The notes under the pieces were generated by a model, which saw nothing but the letters and a program-made list of their open reading frames with translations, did not search any database and was not told the origin of the DNA. From Paeniglutamicibacter psychrophenolicus (GTDB taxonomy: Bacteria > Actinomycetota > Actinomycetes > Actinomycetales > Micrococcaceae), in the NCBI RefSeq assembly GCF_030812255.1, contig NZ_JAUSSH010000004.1:124001-188000 (forward strand): a stretch of 64,000 nt of DNA, written 5' to 3'. Positions within the stretch are counted from its first letter, which is position 1; each line of letters begins with the position of its first letter. This document shows, piece by piece, positions 16,234 to 24,658 of the stretch. Both the position numbers and the translations under genes were made by a program.

Positions 16234-17142
16234 CTAGAAACGGAAGATCTTGTGGAGCTGGCGGCCGAGTCCCGCAAGCAGGATGACCACCGCGACGATG
16301 ACCACGCCCGGAAGGGTCGTGAGCCACCAGGCCGAGGCGAGGTATTGGCGTCCCTCGGCGATGAGCAGGCCCCACTCGGGGGTCGGCGGCGGGGACCCGA
16401 AGCCCAGGAAGCCGAGCCCGGAGATTGCCAGGATGGCCACACCGAGGTCCACGGCCAGCAGCGCCAGGACCGGGCCGCAGGAGTTGGGCAGGATGTGCTT
16501 GGAGACCACCGACCAGTAGGTTCCGCCGTTCATGAACGCGGCTTCCACGTAGTCGAGGCTGCGCACGCGCAGCACCTCCGAGCGGACGACGCGGGCGAAG
16601 GACGCGATGGAGGCGATGCCCACGCCGATGCCCAGGGAGATCGGGCCCGGGGCGAAGGCCGTGACGATGATCAGCGAAACCAGGAAGCCCGGAACGGCCA
16701 GCAGCACGTCAATCAGGCGCATGGTCACGGTGTCGGCGGCACGTCCCGCGGTTGCGGCCAACAGGCCCAGGCCGGTTCCCACCACGAGCCCGATGGACAC
16801 GGCCAGTCCCGCGGTCAGCAGGGTCTGGCTGGTTCCATGGACCACCCGGGCAAACACGTCCCGGCCCAGGTGGTCGGTGCCGAACCAGTGTTCGGCACCG
16901 GGTGCCTGGAACTTCTGCGCGGGCACTCCGCTGATGGGGTCGAATCCGCTAAACAGCGCCGGGAACAGCGCCCAGCCCAGGACCATGGTCAGCGGGACGC
17001 AGGTGAGCCAGAAGGCGGGGGAACGAAGGGCTCCTGCCTTCCGCTTCGGCGCGGCAACCTCGTCCACCTTGAGGGGTGCAACGACCGGGACGTTGTCCTG
17101 GGCCTCGACCCGGGTCAACGGTTCATCTAGTTTGATGCTCAT
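16234..17142 (-). CDS. ABC transporter permease, DppC-like
   Basis: A 302-residue inner-membrane permease of the BPD_transp_1/DppC type. A cytosolic N-terminus is followed by a first membrane segment (LTCVPLTMVLGWALF), a periplasmic loop with HWFGTDHLGRDVFARVV (the DppC hallmark), and five further membrane segments. The EAA-like cytosolic loop lies at YVEAAFMNGGTYW. GGAG lies 6 nt upstream of the start. It sits 18 nt after the DppB-like gene and 13 nt before the ATPase gene, and forms the import channel with those products. Confidence 0.9.
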   Translation of the reverse strand: MSIKLDEPLTRVEAQDNVPVVAPLKVDEVAAPKRKAGALRSPAFWLTCVPLTMVLGWALFPALFSGFDPISGVPAQKFQAPGAEHWFGTDHLGRDVFARVVHGTSQTLLTAGLAVSIGLVVGTGLGLLAATAGRAADTVTMRLIDVLLAVPGFLVSLIIVTAFAPGPISLGIGVGIASIASFARVVRSEVLRVRSLDYVEAAFMNGGTYWSVVSKHILPNSCGPVLALLAVDLGVAILAISGLGFLGFGSPPPTPEWGLLIAEGRQYLASAWWLTTLPGVVIVAVVILLAGLGRQLHKIFRF

Positions 17143-17160
17143 GGTTTTCTCCGTTCGTTC

Positions 17161-18120
17161 CTAGGCCACAAGTGCGCGCGGTGCCCCGTGCGTTCCACTC
17201 TTGAGGATCCGCGGATCCAGCAGCGGGTAAAGCAGGTCGACCACCAGGTTCACCACGACGAATGCCGTGGCCGTGAGCAGCACGAGCCCCTGGACCAGGG
17301 CAACGTCCTGCGCCGTGACCGACTGCAGCACGACCTGGCCCAGGCCCGAGCGGGCGAACACCGTCTCGGTGATGACGGATCCGGCCAGCAGCGTTCCCAC
17401 GGTGATCCCGCTGATGGTCATGGCCGGTGCCGCGGCGTTCTTCAGGGTGTGGCGGAAGAAGATCCACGAGGGTGAAGCACCCTTGGCGCGCAGCACGTCG
17501 ATGAACGGCTGGGCGTGCACATTGTCCACGCTCTTGAGGAGCACCTGGGCGATCGGGGCGGAGACGTGGATGGCCAGCACGAGCACCGGAACGGCGATCG
17601 AGGCAAAGGACCCGTCCGGGAACAACGACATGATTCCCAACTTGATGGACAGCACCTGCAGGAGCACCAGCCCCAGCCAAAACACCGGGACCGCGGCGAA
17701 GAGCGGCGGCAGGTTGAGCACCACCCGCTTCAGCCACGGCTTGCGTGCCAACGTGGCCGAGGCGACCAGCACCACCGCGAAGACGACCGCGGTGACGAAG
17801 GCGCTGGAGGCCAGCACCAGCGTCGATCCGACGACGGCGCCGATGCGTTCGCCGACCGGCTGGCCCGAGGCCAGCGAGTATCCGAAGTCCCCGGTGAAGA
17901 GGCCAACCAGTTGGCTGAAGTACTGCACGATCAACGGCTGGTCGTAGCCGTACTGCGCCTTCATGGCGGCAATGGTTGCCGGGTCGGCCGCAGCATCGGC
18001 TGAAAGGAAAATCGTTACCGGGTCATTGGGCAGCAACTGCACGGCCAGGAAGACCAAGGTGTAGGCAAGCCAAATGACGAGCAAGGCCTGTCCGATGCGT
18101 CGCGCGATGTATGCGGCCAT
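17161..18120 (-). CDS. ABC transporter permease, DppB-like
   Basis: A 319-residue permease starting MAAYIARRIGQALLVIW, the usual DppB/OppB N-terminal membrane segment. The periplasmic loop contains LLPNDPVTIFLS and the YGYDQPLIVQYF element, and an EAA-like loop is seen around FIDVLRAKGASPSWIFFRH. It follows the binding-protein gene by 6 nt and precedes the DppC-like gene, giving the standard binding protein-B-C-ATPase order of peptide-type importers. Confidence 0.9.
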   Translation of the reverse strand: MAAYIARRIGQALLVIWLAYTLVFLAVQLLPNDPVTIFLSADAAADPATIAAMKAQYGYDQPLIVQYFSQLVGLFTGDFGYSLASGQPVGERIGAVVGSTLVLASSAFVTAVVFAVVLVASATLARKPWLKRVVLNLPPLFAAVPVFWLGLVLLQVLSIKLGIMSLFPDGSFASIAVPVLVLAIHVSAPIAQVLLKSVDNVHAQPFIDVLRAKGASPSWIFFRHTLKNAAAPAMTISGITVGTLLAGSVITETVFARSGLGQVVLQSVTAQDVALVQGLVLLTATAFVVVNLVVDLLYPLLDPRILKSGTHGAPRALVA

Positions 18121-18126
18121 GGTTGG

Positions 18127-19785
18127 CTACTTTCCGGTCTTCCAGGCGCCCTGGAAGATCGGGGCGGTGCCGGAGGTGAACTCGACGTGTGCGTCGGAGT
18201 TGCCGCCGTAGACCTGGACTTCGTCCCACAGGACGAGGGACAGGGCCTTTTCGGTGACCAGCTGGCGCTGTTCCTCGGCGACCAGTTCCTTGTGCTCCGA
18301 TTCGCTGGTGGCGGCACGTTCCTTGGCGAAGAGTGCGTTGAGCTCGGTGTCGGCGTTCAGCGTCTGGGTGTTGTTGGCCGGCCCGAAGACCGGGCCCAGT
18401 CCGCCGTAGGCAAACTGGCGGGTACCGAAGAACTCGATGTTCGGATCGATCATGGCCGTCGCCAGGAAGGTGTTGTCGGCGGCGCGGTTGATGAGCTTGA
18501 CGCCGATTTCGCGCCACTGCTGTTCGATCAATTCGAAGGCCGGCTTGATGACGACGGAGTTGTTCGAGCTGGTGATGGTGAGCTCCAGCTTCTTGCCGTC
18601 CTTCTCGCGGACGCCGTCGGCCCCCACGACCCAGCCTGCCTCGTCGAGCAGGGCCTTGGACTTTTCCGGGTTGTAGGCCAGGTCCGCGGACAGGTCGATG
18701 AATCCGGGTGCCGCGTGGTTCAGGACCGAATCGGCAATGACATAGCTGTCGGAAAGGACGGTGTCCTTGATGGACTGGCGGTCGATGCCGGCCTGGAGCG
18801 CCTGGCGCACCTTGGCGTCGGCGAGCTTGCCGCTGCCGATACGCACCGCTGCCATGTTGGTGGTCAGGTCGACGCCCTGGGCCGGAAGGACCTGGTCCCC
18901 GCTGCCCTTGAGCGCCTGCTCGTCCACGGGCTGGAGTCCGCGTACCAGGTCGACCTGGCCGGTTTGCACCGCGCCGGCCCGGTGGGCGACCTCGGGCAGG
19001 TACTTCACCACGAGCTTGTCCAGGTATGCGGCGCCCTGGTTGGGGGCCGTCTCCGACGCCCACTTGTAGTCGGCGCGCTTGGCGAAGGTGACTTCCTCGT
19101 CGGTCTTCTCGGATTCAAAGACGAACGGGCCGGATCCGACGATCTTGGCGATCGCCGACTGTCCGGCGTTGTCCAGCTTCAGCGTCGCCGGGGAAACCAG
19201 GCCCGCGGTGACCGACGAAGTGGCGCGCAGGAAGTTGGCGTCCGGTGCCTTGAGCGCGACCTTGACCTGGTTCTTCCCTACGACCTTCGAAGACTTGTAG
19301 GAGGCGAAATCGACGTTCGGTGCGACCTGCGCATCCTTGATTCCCAGCCCAAGCGCGTCCAGGTTCTCCTTCACGGCCTTGGCATCGAGCGGAGTTCCGT
19401 CGGAGAAGGTCACGCCGTCTCGGATGGTGAAGGTGAATTCGGTCTGGTCCTTGCTGGCGCTGAACTCGGAGGCAATCCAGCCCACAAGCTTTCCCGATTC
19501 CGTGTCGAAATAGGTCAGGCGGTCCAGCACGCTGTTGAGGACGTTGGACTTCTCGTAGAAGCGTGCGGCCTGGGTCTGCCAGTTGTTGATCGGGGTGACC
19601 TCCGCGTAGACGAAGGTTCCTCCCTGGACCGGCTCCGTGCTGACCGGGCCGGCCGCGTTGCCCGTTGTCTGTGCTCCGGACCCGCAGGCGCTCAGTGCAA
19701 GGGTGGCGACGGAAAGGACGCTAAGGATCTTGACGCTGAGGCTGGCGCGAGTACGTCGCTTGGCCGGTGGGTTGGTGTTGCCCAT
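18127..19785 (-). CDS. ABC transporter substrate-binding lipoprotein (SBP family 5)
   Basis: A 552-residue extracytoplasmic binding protein of the peptide/nickel family. A lipoprotein signal peptide ends in LSAC, so Cys34 is the lipidated residue. Family 5 features include the YFDTESGKLVGWIASEFS region, an FTIRDGVTFSDGTPLDA segment, and VAHRAGAVQTGQVDLV. Ligand specificity cannot be read from sequence; because the first gene lies behind a SAM riboswitch and the operon ends in desulfurising oxygenases, an organosulfur compound or sulfur-containing peptide is likely (inference). The start follows GAGAGG, which is partly hidden in a hairpin (19792-19815). Confidence 0.9.
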   Translation of the reverse strand: MGNTNPPAKRRTRASLSVKILSVLSVATLALSACGSGAQTTGNAAGPVSTEPVQGGTFVYAEVTPINNWQTQAARFYEKSNVLNSVLDRLTYFDTESGKLVGWIASEFSASKDQTEFTFTIRDGVTFSDGTPLDAKAVKENLDALGLGIKDAQVAPNVDFASYKSSKVVGKNQVKVALKAPDANFLRATSSVTAGLVSPATLKLDNAGQSAIAKIVGSGPFVFESEKTDEEVTFAKRADYKWASETAPNQGAAYLDKLVVKYLPEVAHRAGAVQTGQVDLVRGLQPVDEQALKGSGDQVLPAQGVDLTTNMAAVRIGSGKLADAKVRQALQAGIDRQSIKDTVLSDSYVIADSVLNHAAPGFIDLSADLAYNPEKSKALLDEAGWVVGADGVREKDGKKLELTITSSNNSVVIKPAFELIEQQWREIGVKLINRAADNTFLATAMIDPNIEFFGTRQFAYGGLGPVFGPANNTQTLNADTELNALFAKERAATSESEHKELVAEEQRQLVTEKALSLVLWDEVQVYGGNSDAHVEFTSGTAPIFQGAWKTGK

Positions 19786-19791
19786 GAGTAT

Positions 19792-19815
19792 TTCCCTCTC
19801 GGTTCACCCGAGGAA
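19792..19815 (-). promoter_or_regulatory. Hairpin that can hide the ribosome site of the binding-protein gene
   Basis: On the minus strand TTCCTCGG-GTGAA-CCGA, then GGAA, can fold so that part of the GAGAGG ribosome-binding site, 9 nt before the ATG, is paired. It lies about 80 nt downstream of the SAM aptamer and is a plausible expression platform for translational control. Confidence 0.45.
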
Positions 19816-19892
19816 CGCCGCGACATGGCTGGCCCATCGGACACCGCGTGGGGCTTGACGGTATTCGGTGGACCGCGCAGAGTTTGGCTATC

Positions 19893-19982
19893 TCCATCGG
19901 TCCTGGCGGTAGCACCGGATCCCCGTGACGGGAGTGGTTGCTGCGACGTCAACGAGCCAGGTCTCTCAGTCGCTCTGGATGG
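19893..19982 (-). promoter_or_regulatory. SAM riboswitch (S-box/SAM-I clan), copy 1
   Basis: The minus strand shows CCATCC to start the closing stem, a GAGAGACCTGGCTC arm, TGACGTCGCAGCAACC matching the SAM-I core (GCAACC), GGTGCTACCGCCAG, and GATGG to close the stem. The element is ~90 nt. It heads the ABC importer/oxygenase operon, with 107 nt between aptamer and start codon. Three sibling elements in the window share the same core. Confidence 0.85.
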
Positions 19983-20494
19983 TGTGTGCCCGCAAGCGGC
20001 TGGTTGCCGACCTCGAACACTTCAAGTGTGTCGCAGGATCTTCGATATGACCAAGGGGATGGGCCCTACGGTGAAACAAATCGACGCAATGGATCGATTT
20101 TGTGGATGAATCGCTTCACGCAGTGTCACAAGACCGATTGTGAAGCCTCGATTTTCGGCTGCTTGCGTCATCATCGCTTCATATTGATAATGACGGGCCG
20201 GAATCAGTGGCGCTTCAGCATCCTGCGAGATGCCTTGCCGGGCAGAACGGCCAAACCCGGCAGTCCTCGCCGTGTCCAGGGATGGCGGCCACGGCCGGGG
20301 GAACACCGAAGGAACCTGCCGGGACCCCCAAAGCCCCCAAGGCCGGCGGTCCCGTCCACTCGCAAGATCTTCCGTCGTTTGACCAAGACCTCACGATGGG
20401 GAACCCCGTTTGCCCGCGGCCCGATGAGCATCCGCGGGGGCCAAGCCCCGGTCCAACATATGCCAATGTGCCCCGAACGTGGTTGGATCGGCAC
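19983..20494. other. Intergenic region between divergent units
   Basis: About 510 bp without a convincing gene. It must hold the promoter of the riboswitch-led operon (minus strand) and of the DUF1345 gene (plus strand). Reading frames here are short, high-GC and unlike proteins. I could not assign promoter boxes. Confidence 0.5.
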
Positions 20495-21148
20495 ATGAAA
20501 AGCACAGTGTCCCAGCGCGCCAGACATCGCAGGTTGCGCGTTCTGGGCATGCTCGCCGGCGGGGTCGCCGCCACGGCACTGACCGGCCTCCTGGGAGCTT
20601 GGGTTTATGCCCCGGCCGTTGGCTGGACAGTCGCCGCGCTGATTTACAACGCCTGGGTGTGGATCACCATTGCCCCCATGGACCATGCCCGCACCGCGGC
20701 CCACGCACAGGAGGAAGACCCTGGTTTCCGGACCACGGACCTGCTGATCCTCTTCGCGGCCATCGGTTCCCTGGCCGCGGTCGTGATGGTGATGGCCGGC
20801 AGCAGGGACCTTGCGGTAGACGCCAGGTTGCCATTGGCGCTGTTGGCACTGACCTGCACCGCGATGTCGTGGTTGATGGTCCATACGCTCTACACGTTGC
20901 ACTACGCCATGATCTATTACAGCGGCACACCCGGCGGCATCGAATTCAACCATGACGAGCGCCCGCAATACACGGACGTCGCCTACATGGCATTCAGCGT
21001 GGGCATGACCTACCAGGTCTCGGACACCAGCATCACCACGCGCGAAATGCGCTCGGCAGTCTTGCGCCACAGCTTGCTGGCTTTCCTTTTGGCACCGGCG
21101 TCCTGGCCACCACCATCAACCTGGTGGTCAGTCTGGCAGCTTAAATGA
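20495..21148 (+). CDS. DUF1345 membrane protein, probable 3' frameshift
   Basis: A polytopic membrane protein of the DUF1345 family, function unknown. It begins MKSTVSQRARHRRLR and has membrane segments from VLGMLAGGVAATALTG onward. The family block VHTLYTLHYAMIYY is followed by GGIEFNHDERPQYTDVAYM and SDTSITTREMRSAVLRH. Near 21087-21090 the frame changes from family-like sequence to Trp/Pro-rich residues, while the next frame reads GTGVLATTINLVVSLAA and stops at 21144. One missing base there would restore the usual C-terminus, so this is a frameshift or an assembly error. Start chosen at 20495; the open frame upstream to 20207 is not protein-like. Convergent with the second monooxygenase gene. 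Confidence 0.75.
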   Translation: MKSTVSQRARHRRLRVLGMLAGGVAATALTGLLGAWVYAPAVGWTVAALIYNAWVWITIAPMDHARTAAHAQEEDPGFRTTDLLILFAAIGSLAAVVMVMAGSRDLAVDARLPLALLALTCTAMSWLMVHTLYTLHYAMIYYSGTPGGIEFNHDERPQYTDVAYMAFSVGMTYQVSDTSITTREMRSAVLRHSLLAFLLAPASWPPPSTWWSVWQLK

Positions 21149-21152
21149 CGTC

Positions 21153-21185
21153 GGGAGGCGACACACCATAGGTGTACCGCCTCCC
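21153..21185. terminator. Bidirectional terminator hairpin
   Basis: GGGAGGCG (21153-21160) pairs with CGCCTCCC (21178-21185), and CACC/GGTG pairs inside. It sits between the convergent DUF1345 gene and the second monooxygenase gene and can serve both. Confidence 0.75.
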
Positions 21186-21216
21186 CAACCAGCAGGAAGC
21201 GATCCCTTGTTATTGC

Positions 21217-22620
21217 CTACTTGACCACGGCGTTCGAGAACCGGTAGTTTGCCGCGCGGTGCGAGTCCTGCACCCGGTCGCCCTTGCCGAAAAGCTTGTT
21301 GCGCAGCGTGCCCTCGACGTATTCGGTCGGGTACGCACCGCGGGCCTGCAGCTCGGGCACGATGAACTCGACGATGTCCTCGAAGGTGCCCGGGGTGATC
21401 GCGTAGGCCAGGTTGAACCCGTCGACGTCGGTGTCCTGCACCCACTCGATCAGCTTGTCGGCGACCTCGGACGGCGAGCCGACCGTGATGGGGCCAAAGC
21501 CGCCAACGCCCACCCACTCGGCCAGCTGGCGGATCGTCCACGGGTTCCCGGCGTCCCCGCTGGCCTTCTGGAAGGTTGCCACGGAGGACTGGATGGCATT
21601 GGACTTCACGTTGTCGCCAATGACGTCGTCCGGACCGTAGGTGGACAGGTCGATGCCCATCCAGCCCGAGATCAGGGCCAGCGCGCCGTCGATGTCGGCG
21701 TAGGACTTGTAGTCCTCGAACTTCGCCTGGGCCGCTGCGGAGTCCACATCCGTGATGATGGTCTGCATGGCGTAGATGCGTACGTCGTAGCGGTCGCGGC
21801 CGGCGGCCTCGACCTCGTCGCGGATCTTGGTAACGGTGGCCTTGAGCAGTTCCTTGGTCGGGGAGGTCACGAAGACGGCTTCGGCGTTCTCCGAGGCGAA
21901 CTTCAGCCCGCGCGGCGAGGTGCCCGCCTGGAAGACGACCGGAGTGCGCTGCGGGCTGGGCTCGGTGATCGCGATGCCCGGGACCTTGAAGTACTTGCCC
22001 TCGTGCTTGATCTCGTGGACCTTGGCCGGGTCGGTGAAGATGCCGCGCTCGGCGTCGCGCACCACCGCGTCCTCTTCCCAGGAACCCTCGAGCAGCTTGT
22101 ACACGACCTCCATGTACTCGTCGGCGTGGTTGTAGCGCTCGTCGTGCTCGAGCTGGTCCTCCTGTCCCATGTTCCGGGCGGCGGAGGGCAGGTAGCCGGT
22201 CACCACGTTCCAGCCGATGCGGCCCTTGGTCAAGTGGTCAAGGGTGGCCAGACGGCGGGCGAACGGGTACGGGTGCTCATAGGCGGTCCCGGCGGTGACG
22301 CCGAAGCCGAGGTTCTCGGTCACCGAGGCCATGGCAGAGACGAGCATGAACGGGTCGTTGACCGGGACCTGGGTGCCGGCACGCAGCGGAACCTCGTTTG
22401 AGCCGCCGAAGACGTCGTAGGTGCCCAGCACGTCGGCGATGAAGATGCCGTCAAACTTGCCCTTCTCCAGGGTCTTGGCCAGGTCGGTCCAGTAGGACAG
22501 GTCCTTGTAGCGCGCGGACTCGTCCTTGGGGTGCTTCCACAAACCCGGGGACTGGTGTCCGACGCAGTTCATGTCGAAGGCGTTGAAGCGGATCTGGCGT
22601 GTGGCCGGCGTCGTGCTCAT
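21217..22620 (-). CDS. Second NtaA/SnaA/DszA-family FMNH2-dependent monooxygenase
   Basis: A 467-residue luciferase-like monooxygenase, paralogous to the product of 11881-13299. Shared landmarks are FDGIFIADVLG, TKGRIGWNVVTGYL, ERYNHADEYMEVVYKLLEGSWEEDAV, SPQRTPVVFQAGTS and the C-terminal SHRAANYRF. The N-terminus differs (FNAFDMNCVGHQSPGLWKHP), which suggests a different substrate pocket. It follows the DszC-like gene at 22701-24038 with an 80-nt gap and is the last gene of that riboswitch-led pair. Probable role: second oxygenation that releases sulfite from an organosulfur compound (inference). Confidence 0.85.
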   Translation of the reverse strand: MSTTPATRQIRFNAFDMNCVGHQSPGLWKHPKDESARYKDLSYWTDLAKTLEKGKFDGIFIADVLGTYDVFGGSNEVPLRAGTQVPVNDPFMLVSAMASVTENLGFGVTAGTAYEHPYPFARRLATLDHLTKGRIGWNVVTGYLPSAARNMGQEDQLEHDERYNHADEYMEVVYKLLEGSWEEDAVVRDAERGIFTDPAKVHEIKHEGKYFKVPGIAITEPSPQRTPVVFQAGTSPRGLKFASENAEAVFVTSPTKELLKATVTKIRDEVEAAGRDRYDVRIYAMQTIITDVDSAAAQAKFEDYKSYADIDGALALISGWMGIDLSTYGPDDVIGDNVKSNAIQSSVATFQKASGDAGNPWTIRQLAEWVGVGGFGPITVGSPSEVADKLIEWVQDTDVDGFNLAYAITPGTFEDIVEFIVPELQARGAYPTEYVEGTLRNKLFGKGDRVQDSHRAANYRFSNAVVK

Positions 22621-22700
22621 GGTTGTCCTTTGCGGGAGTGTCGGGTGGTTGTCGGTCCGGTACGGGACGGACCGGCGGGGTGGGTTCTGGGGGCGGATGC

Positions 22701-24038
22701 CTAGTGCAGGGCGGTGGCCGGCGTGGGGCCGACATCACCGATGGCGTTCAGCTGCCGGGGCGCCGTGCCGTTGACCTCGTAGTCGCCGATGATGCGTGAC
22801 TTGTAGATCGCCGGGTTGTGGGTGGCCACGGTGCGGGCGTTGCGCCAGTGCCGATCGAGGTTGCAGCTCGTGGCGGTTGCCGAGGCGCCCAACCCGTCAA
22901 AGAGCTTGGTCGCCGCGGAGAGCGCCAGCGGCTGCACGATCGCCTGGGCACGGTCCGCCGAGAGCTCGCAGACCGCGAAGCGCTCGGCCGCGCTCAGCGA
23001 CGCGTCGGCCAGGGCAACCTCGATCTCCGCGACGGCGGCCAGGACGATGGAATCCACGGCGAACGCCGTGCCGGAAATCTCCCCGACCAGCTGCAGCACC
23101 TGCGGCTCCTCGCGCACCGGAACGCCTGTTCCGGTGCTGAAGGATCGGGTGCGGGCCTGGACTGCGGAGCGCACGTCGTTGAGTGCCGCACGGGTGATTC
23201 CGGCTTGGACGGCCAGGAGCACCAGTTGGAAGATCGCGGATTCAGGATCGTTGATCTGCTGTTCCTCGGGAAGGACCGTGTCCACCGGGACGTTCTCGAA
23301 CGTGGTCGACCCGGTCCCGGTGAGCTGCTGGCCGAAGCCGTTCCAGTCGTCAAAGATCTTGACCCCGGAGTGCTGGGTGGAGACCACGGCGATCTGCCGT
23401 CCGGCCCGGGTCGGATGAGCCGCAGCGACGGCGACCCAGTCGGCGTAGATGGTGCCGGTGCAATAGTATTTTTCGCCGTTGAGGATCCAGCGCTCGCCAT
23501 TCTTGGCAATGGTCGTGTTCAGCGTGCCCAACCGGTTTCCACCGCGCTCGGTGTAGGCGTTGCCGATGATCTGTCCGGCGACAATGCGCTCGACCCAGCG
23601 GTGCCGCTGGGCGACGTCTTCGAATTGCAGCACGGATTCCACGAAGCCGATGTGCGAACGCCACAGGTGTGCGACCTGCGAATCGGCTTCTCCCAGCTCG
23701 ATGAGCAGGCGGAACATATCCAGCAGGCTGGCCCCGTAGCCGCCCTCGGCCGCCGGGATGCGCAGGGCACCGAAGCGCTCGCGGTTGAGCCAGCCGACAG
23801 GCTCGAATGGAAGGGTCCTGTTCGCGTCGCGCTCGCTGGCACCCGCGGCGATCTTGGCGAAGACCGGACGGAAGATTGCGGCCAGCTCGTCGTAGTGCCC
23901 GTCCTTGGGGACTCCGGGGGTGAGCTTGAGCAGGTGCCTGGCAGCGGTGTGCCCGGTGAACGCGTCAAGATTGACGGCCCCGAAAATGTTCGGATCCGCT
24001 TCGACATTGTGTGCATCGTTGAAAGACTCGACAGCCAT
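22701..24038 (-). CDS. Second DszC/SfnB-like flavoprotein
   Basis: A 445-residue acyl-CoA-dehydrogenase-fold protein of the SfnB/DszC branch, with WILNGEKYYCTGTIYADWV, an LFDGLGASAT segment and the diagnostic RHWRNARTVATHNP near the C-terminus. I start it at 24038 (MAVESFNDAHNVEAD), 7 nt after a GGAG ribosome site. The frame continues upstream to 24080, but that part is the riboswitch itself. It is paired with a DszA-like monooxygenase in the same order as in the first operon. Confidence 0.85.
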   Translation of the reverse strand: MAVESFNDAHNVEADPNIFGAVNLDAFTGHTAARHLLKLTPGVPKDGHYDELAAIFRPVFAKIAAGASERDANRTLPFEPVGWLNRERFGALRIPAAEGGYGASLLDMFRLLIELGEADSQVAHLWRSHIGFVESVLQFEDVAQRHRWVERIVAGQIIGNAYTERGGNRLGTLNTTIAKNGERWILNGEKYYCTGTIYADWVAVAAAHPTRAGRQIAVVSTQHSGVKIFDDWNGFGQQLTGTGSTTFENVPVDTVLPEEQQINDPESAIFQLVLLAVQAGITRAALNDVRSAVQARTRSFSTGTGVPVREEPQVLQLVGEISGTAFAVDSIVLAAVAEIEVALADASLSAAERFAVCELSADRAQAIVQPLALSAATKLFDGLGASATATSCNLDRHWRNARTVATHNPAIYKSRIIGDYEVNGTAPRQLNAIGDVGPTPATALH

Positions 24039-24046
24039 GATTTCTC

Positions 24047-24138
24047 TCCATCGGTTCTGGCGTGAGCACCTACCGCCCAATTAAGGGGAGGGGTTGCTGC
24101 GGCGTCATCGAGCCAGATCTCTCGGCCGCTCTGGATGG
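24047..24138 (-). promoter_or_regulatory. SAM riboswitch, copy 2 (ribosome site inside closing stem)
   Basis: Minus strand: CCATCC, GAGAGATCTGGCTC, TGACGCCGCAGCAACC, AGGTGCTCACGCCAG, then CGATGGA. The last two G of the closing stem are the first two of the GGAG ribosome site, and the ATG follows 7 nt later. A closed aptamer would therefore block initiation directly. Confidence 0.88.
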
Positions 24139-24564
24139 TTGTTGGTCATATTTCTACACGTCGCGGCGCAGGGGTGACAACTCGGATCGTCACAATTGGG
24201 CCCTGCGCCACCGGCTGGATGGCGATCCACCAACTCCGTCCGGCCCGCCGGAATCATCGGATGTGCGGCGTTCTTCAGGCCATTCATTCGAAGCATCTGC
24301 CAATATCCCTCGGACCTGCCGAAAAACCCCGTCGGCCGTACAATCATTGGCAAATAGGATGGTGGCATGAGACTTCCAGTGTCCTTCCCGGGTGCCAGCT
24401 GCACCGGGAACACTGATTCGCAGCGTTTACGCCATTCGATAATTTTCGATTTATACGAAGATTATTCGATCTTGAAACCAAGCAAAGCCTGACATCGAAC
24501 GTTCCGTCACATTACGGTCGGTTTGCTCCCGTGACACGCCATCGAGTTTGATGAATGAAACTAC
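24139..24564. promoter_or_regulatory. Divergent promoter region between two SAM riboswitches
   Basis: A gene-free, partly AT-rich stretch of 426 bp that must hold promoters for the minus-strand oxygenase pair and the plus-strand acetyl-CoA synthetase gene. It contains an inverted repeat: AATTTTCG (24441-24448) and CGAAGATT (24456-24463), with flanking similarity extending to about 24437-24468. This looks like a repressor or activator site, about 100 bp upstream of riboswitch copy 3. Confidence 0.5.
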
Positions 24565-24651
24565 CCATCCCGAGCGGCCGAGAGATCTGGCTCCCTGACG
24601 CCGCAGCAACCACCTCCGTCAGGTGAAGTGCTAACGCCAGAACCGATGGAG
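24565..24651 (+). promoter_or_regulatory. SAM riboswitch, copy 3 (ribosome site inside closing stem)
   Basis: CCATCC at 24565, GAGAGATCTGGCTC, TGACGCCGCAGCAACC, AGTGCTAACGCCAG, and CGATGGA ending at 24650. GGAG at 24648-24651 begins in the closing stem and lies 7 nt before the ATG at 24659. Same arrangement as copy 2, on the opposite strand. Confidence 0.9.
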
Positions 24652-24658
24652 AAAAACA

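Noticed and set aside
16221-16442. N-terminal extension of the ABC ATPase frame
   Set aside because: It overlaps the permease gene in another frame and lacks ABC features, whereas the start at 16220 has a strong AGGAG.
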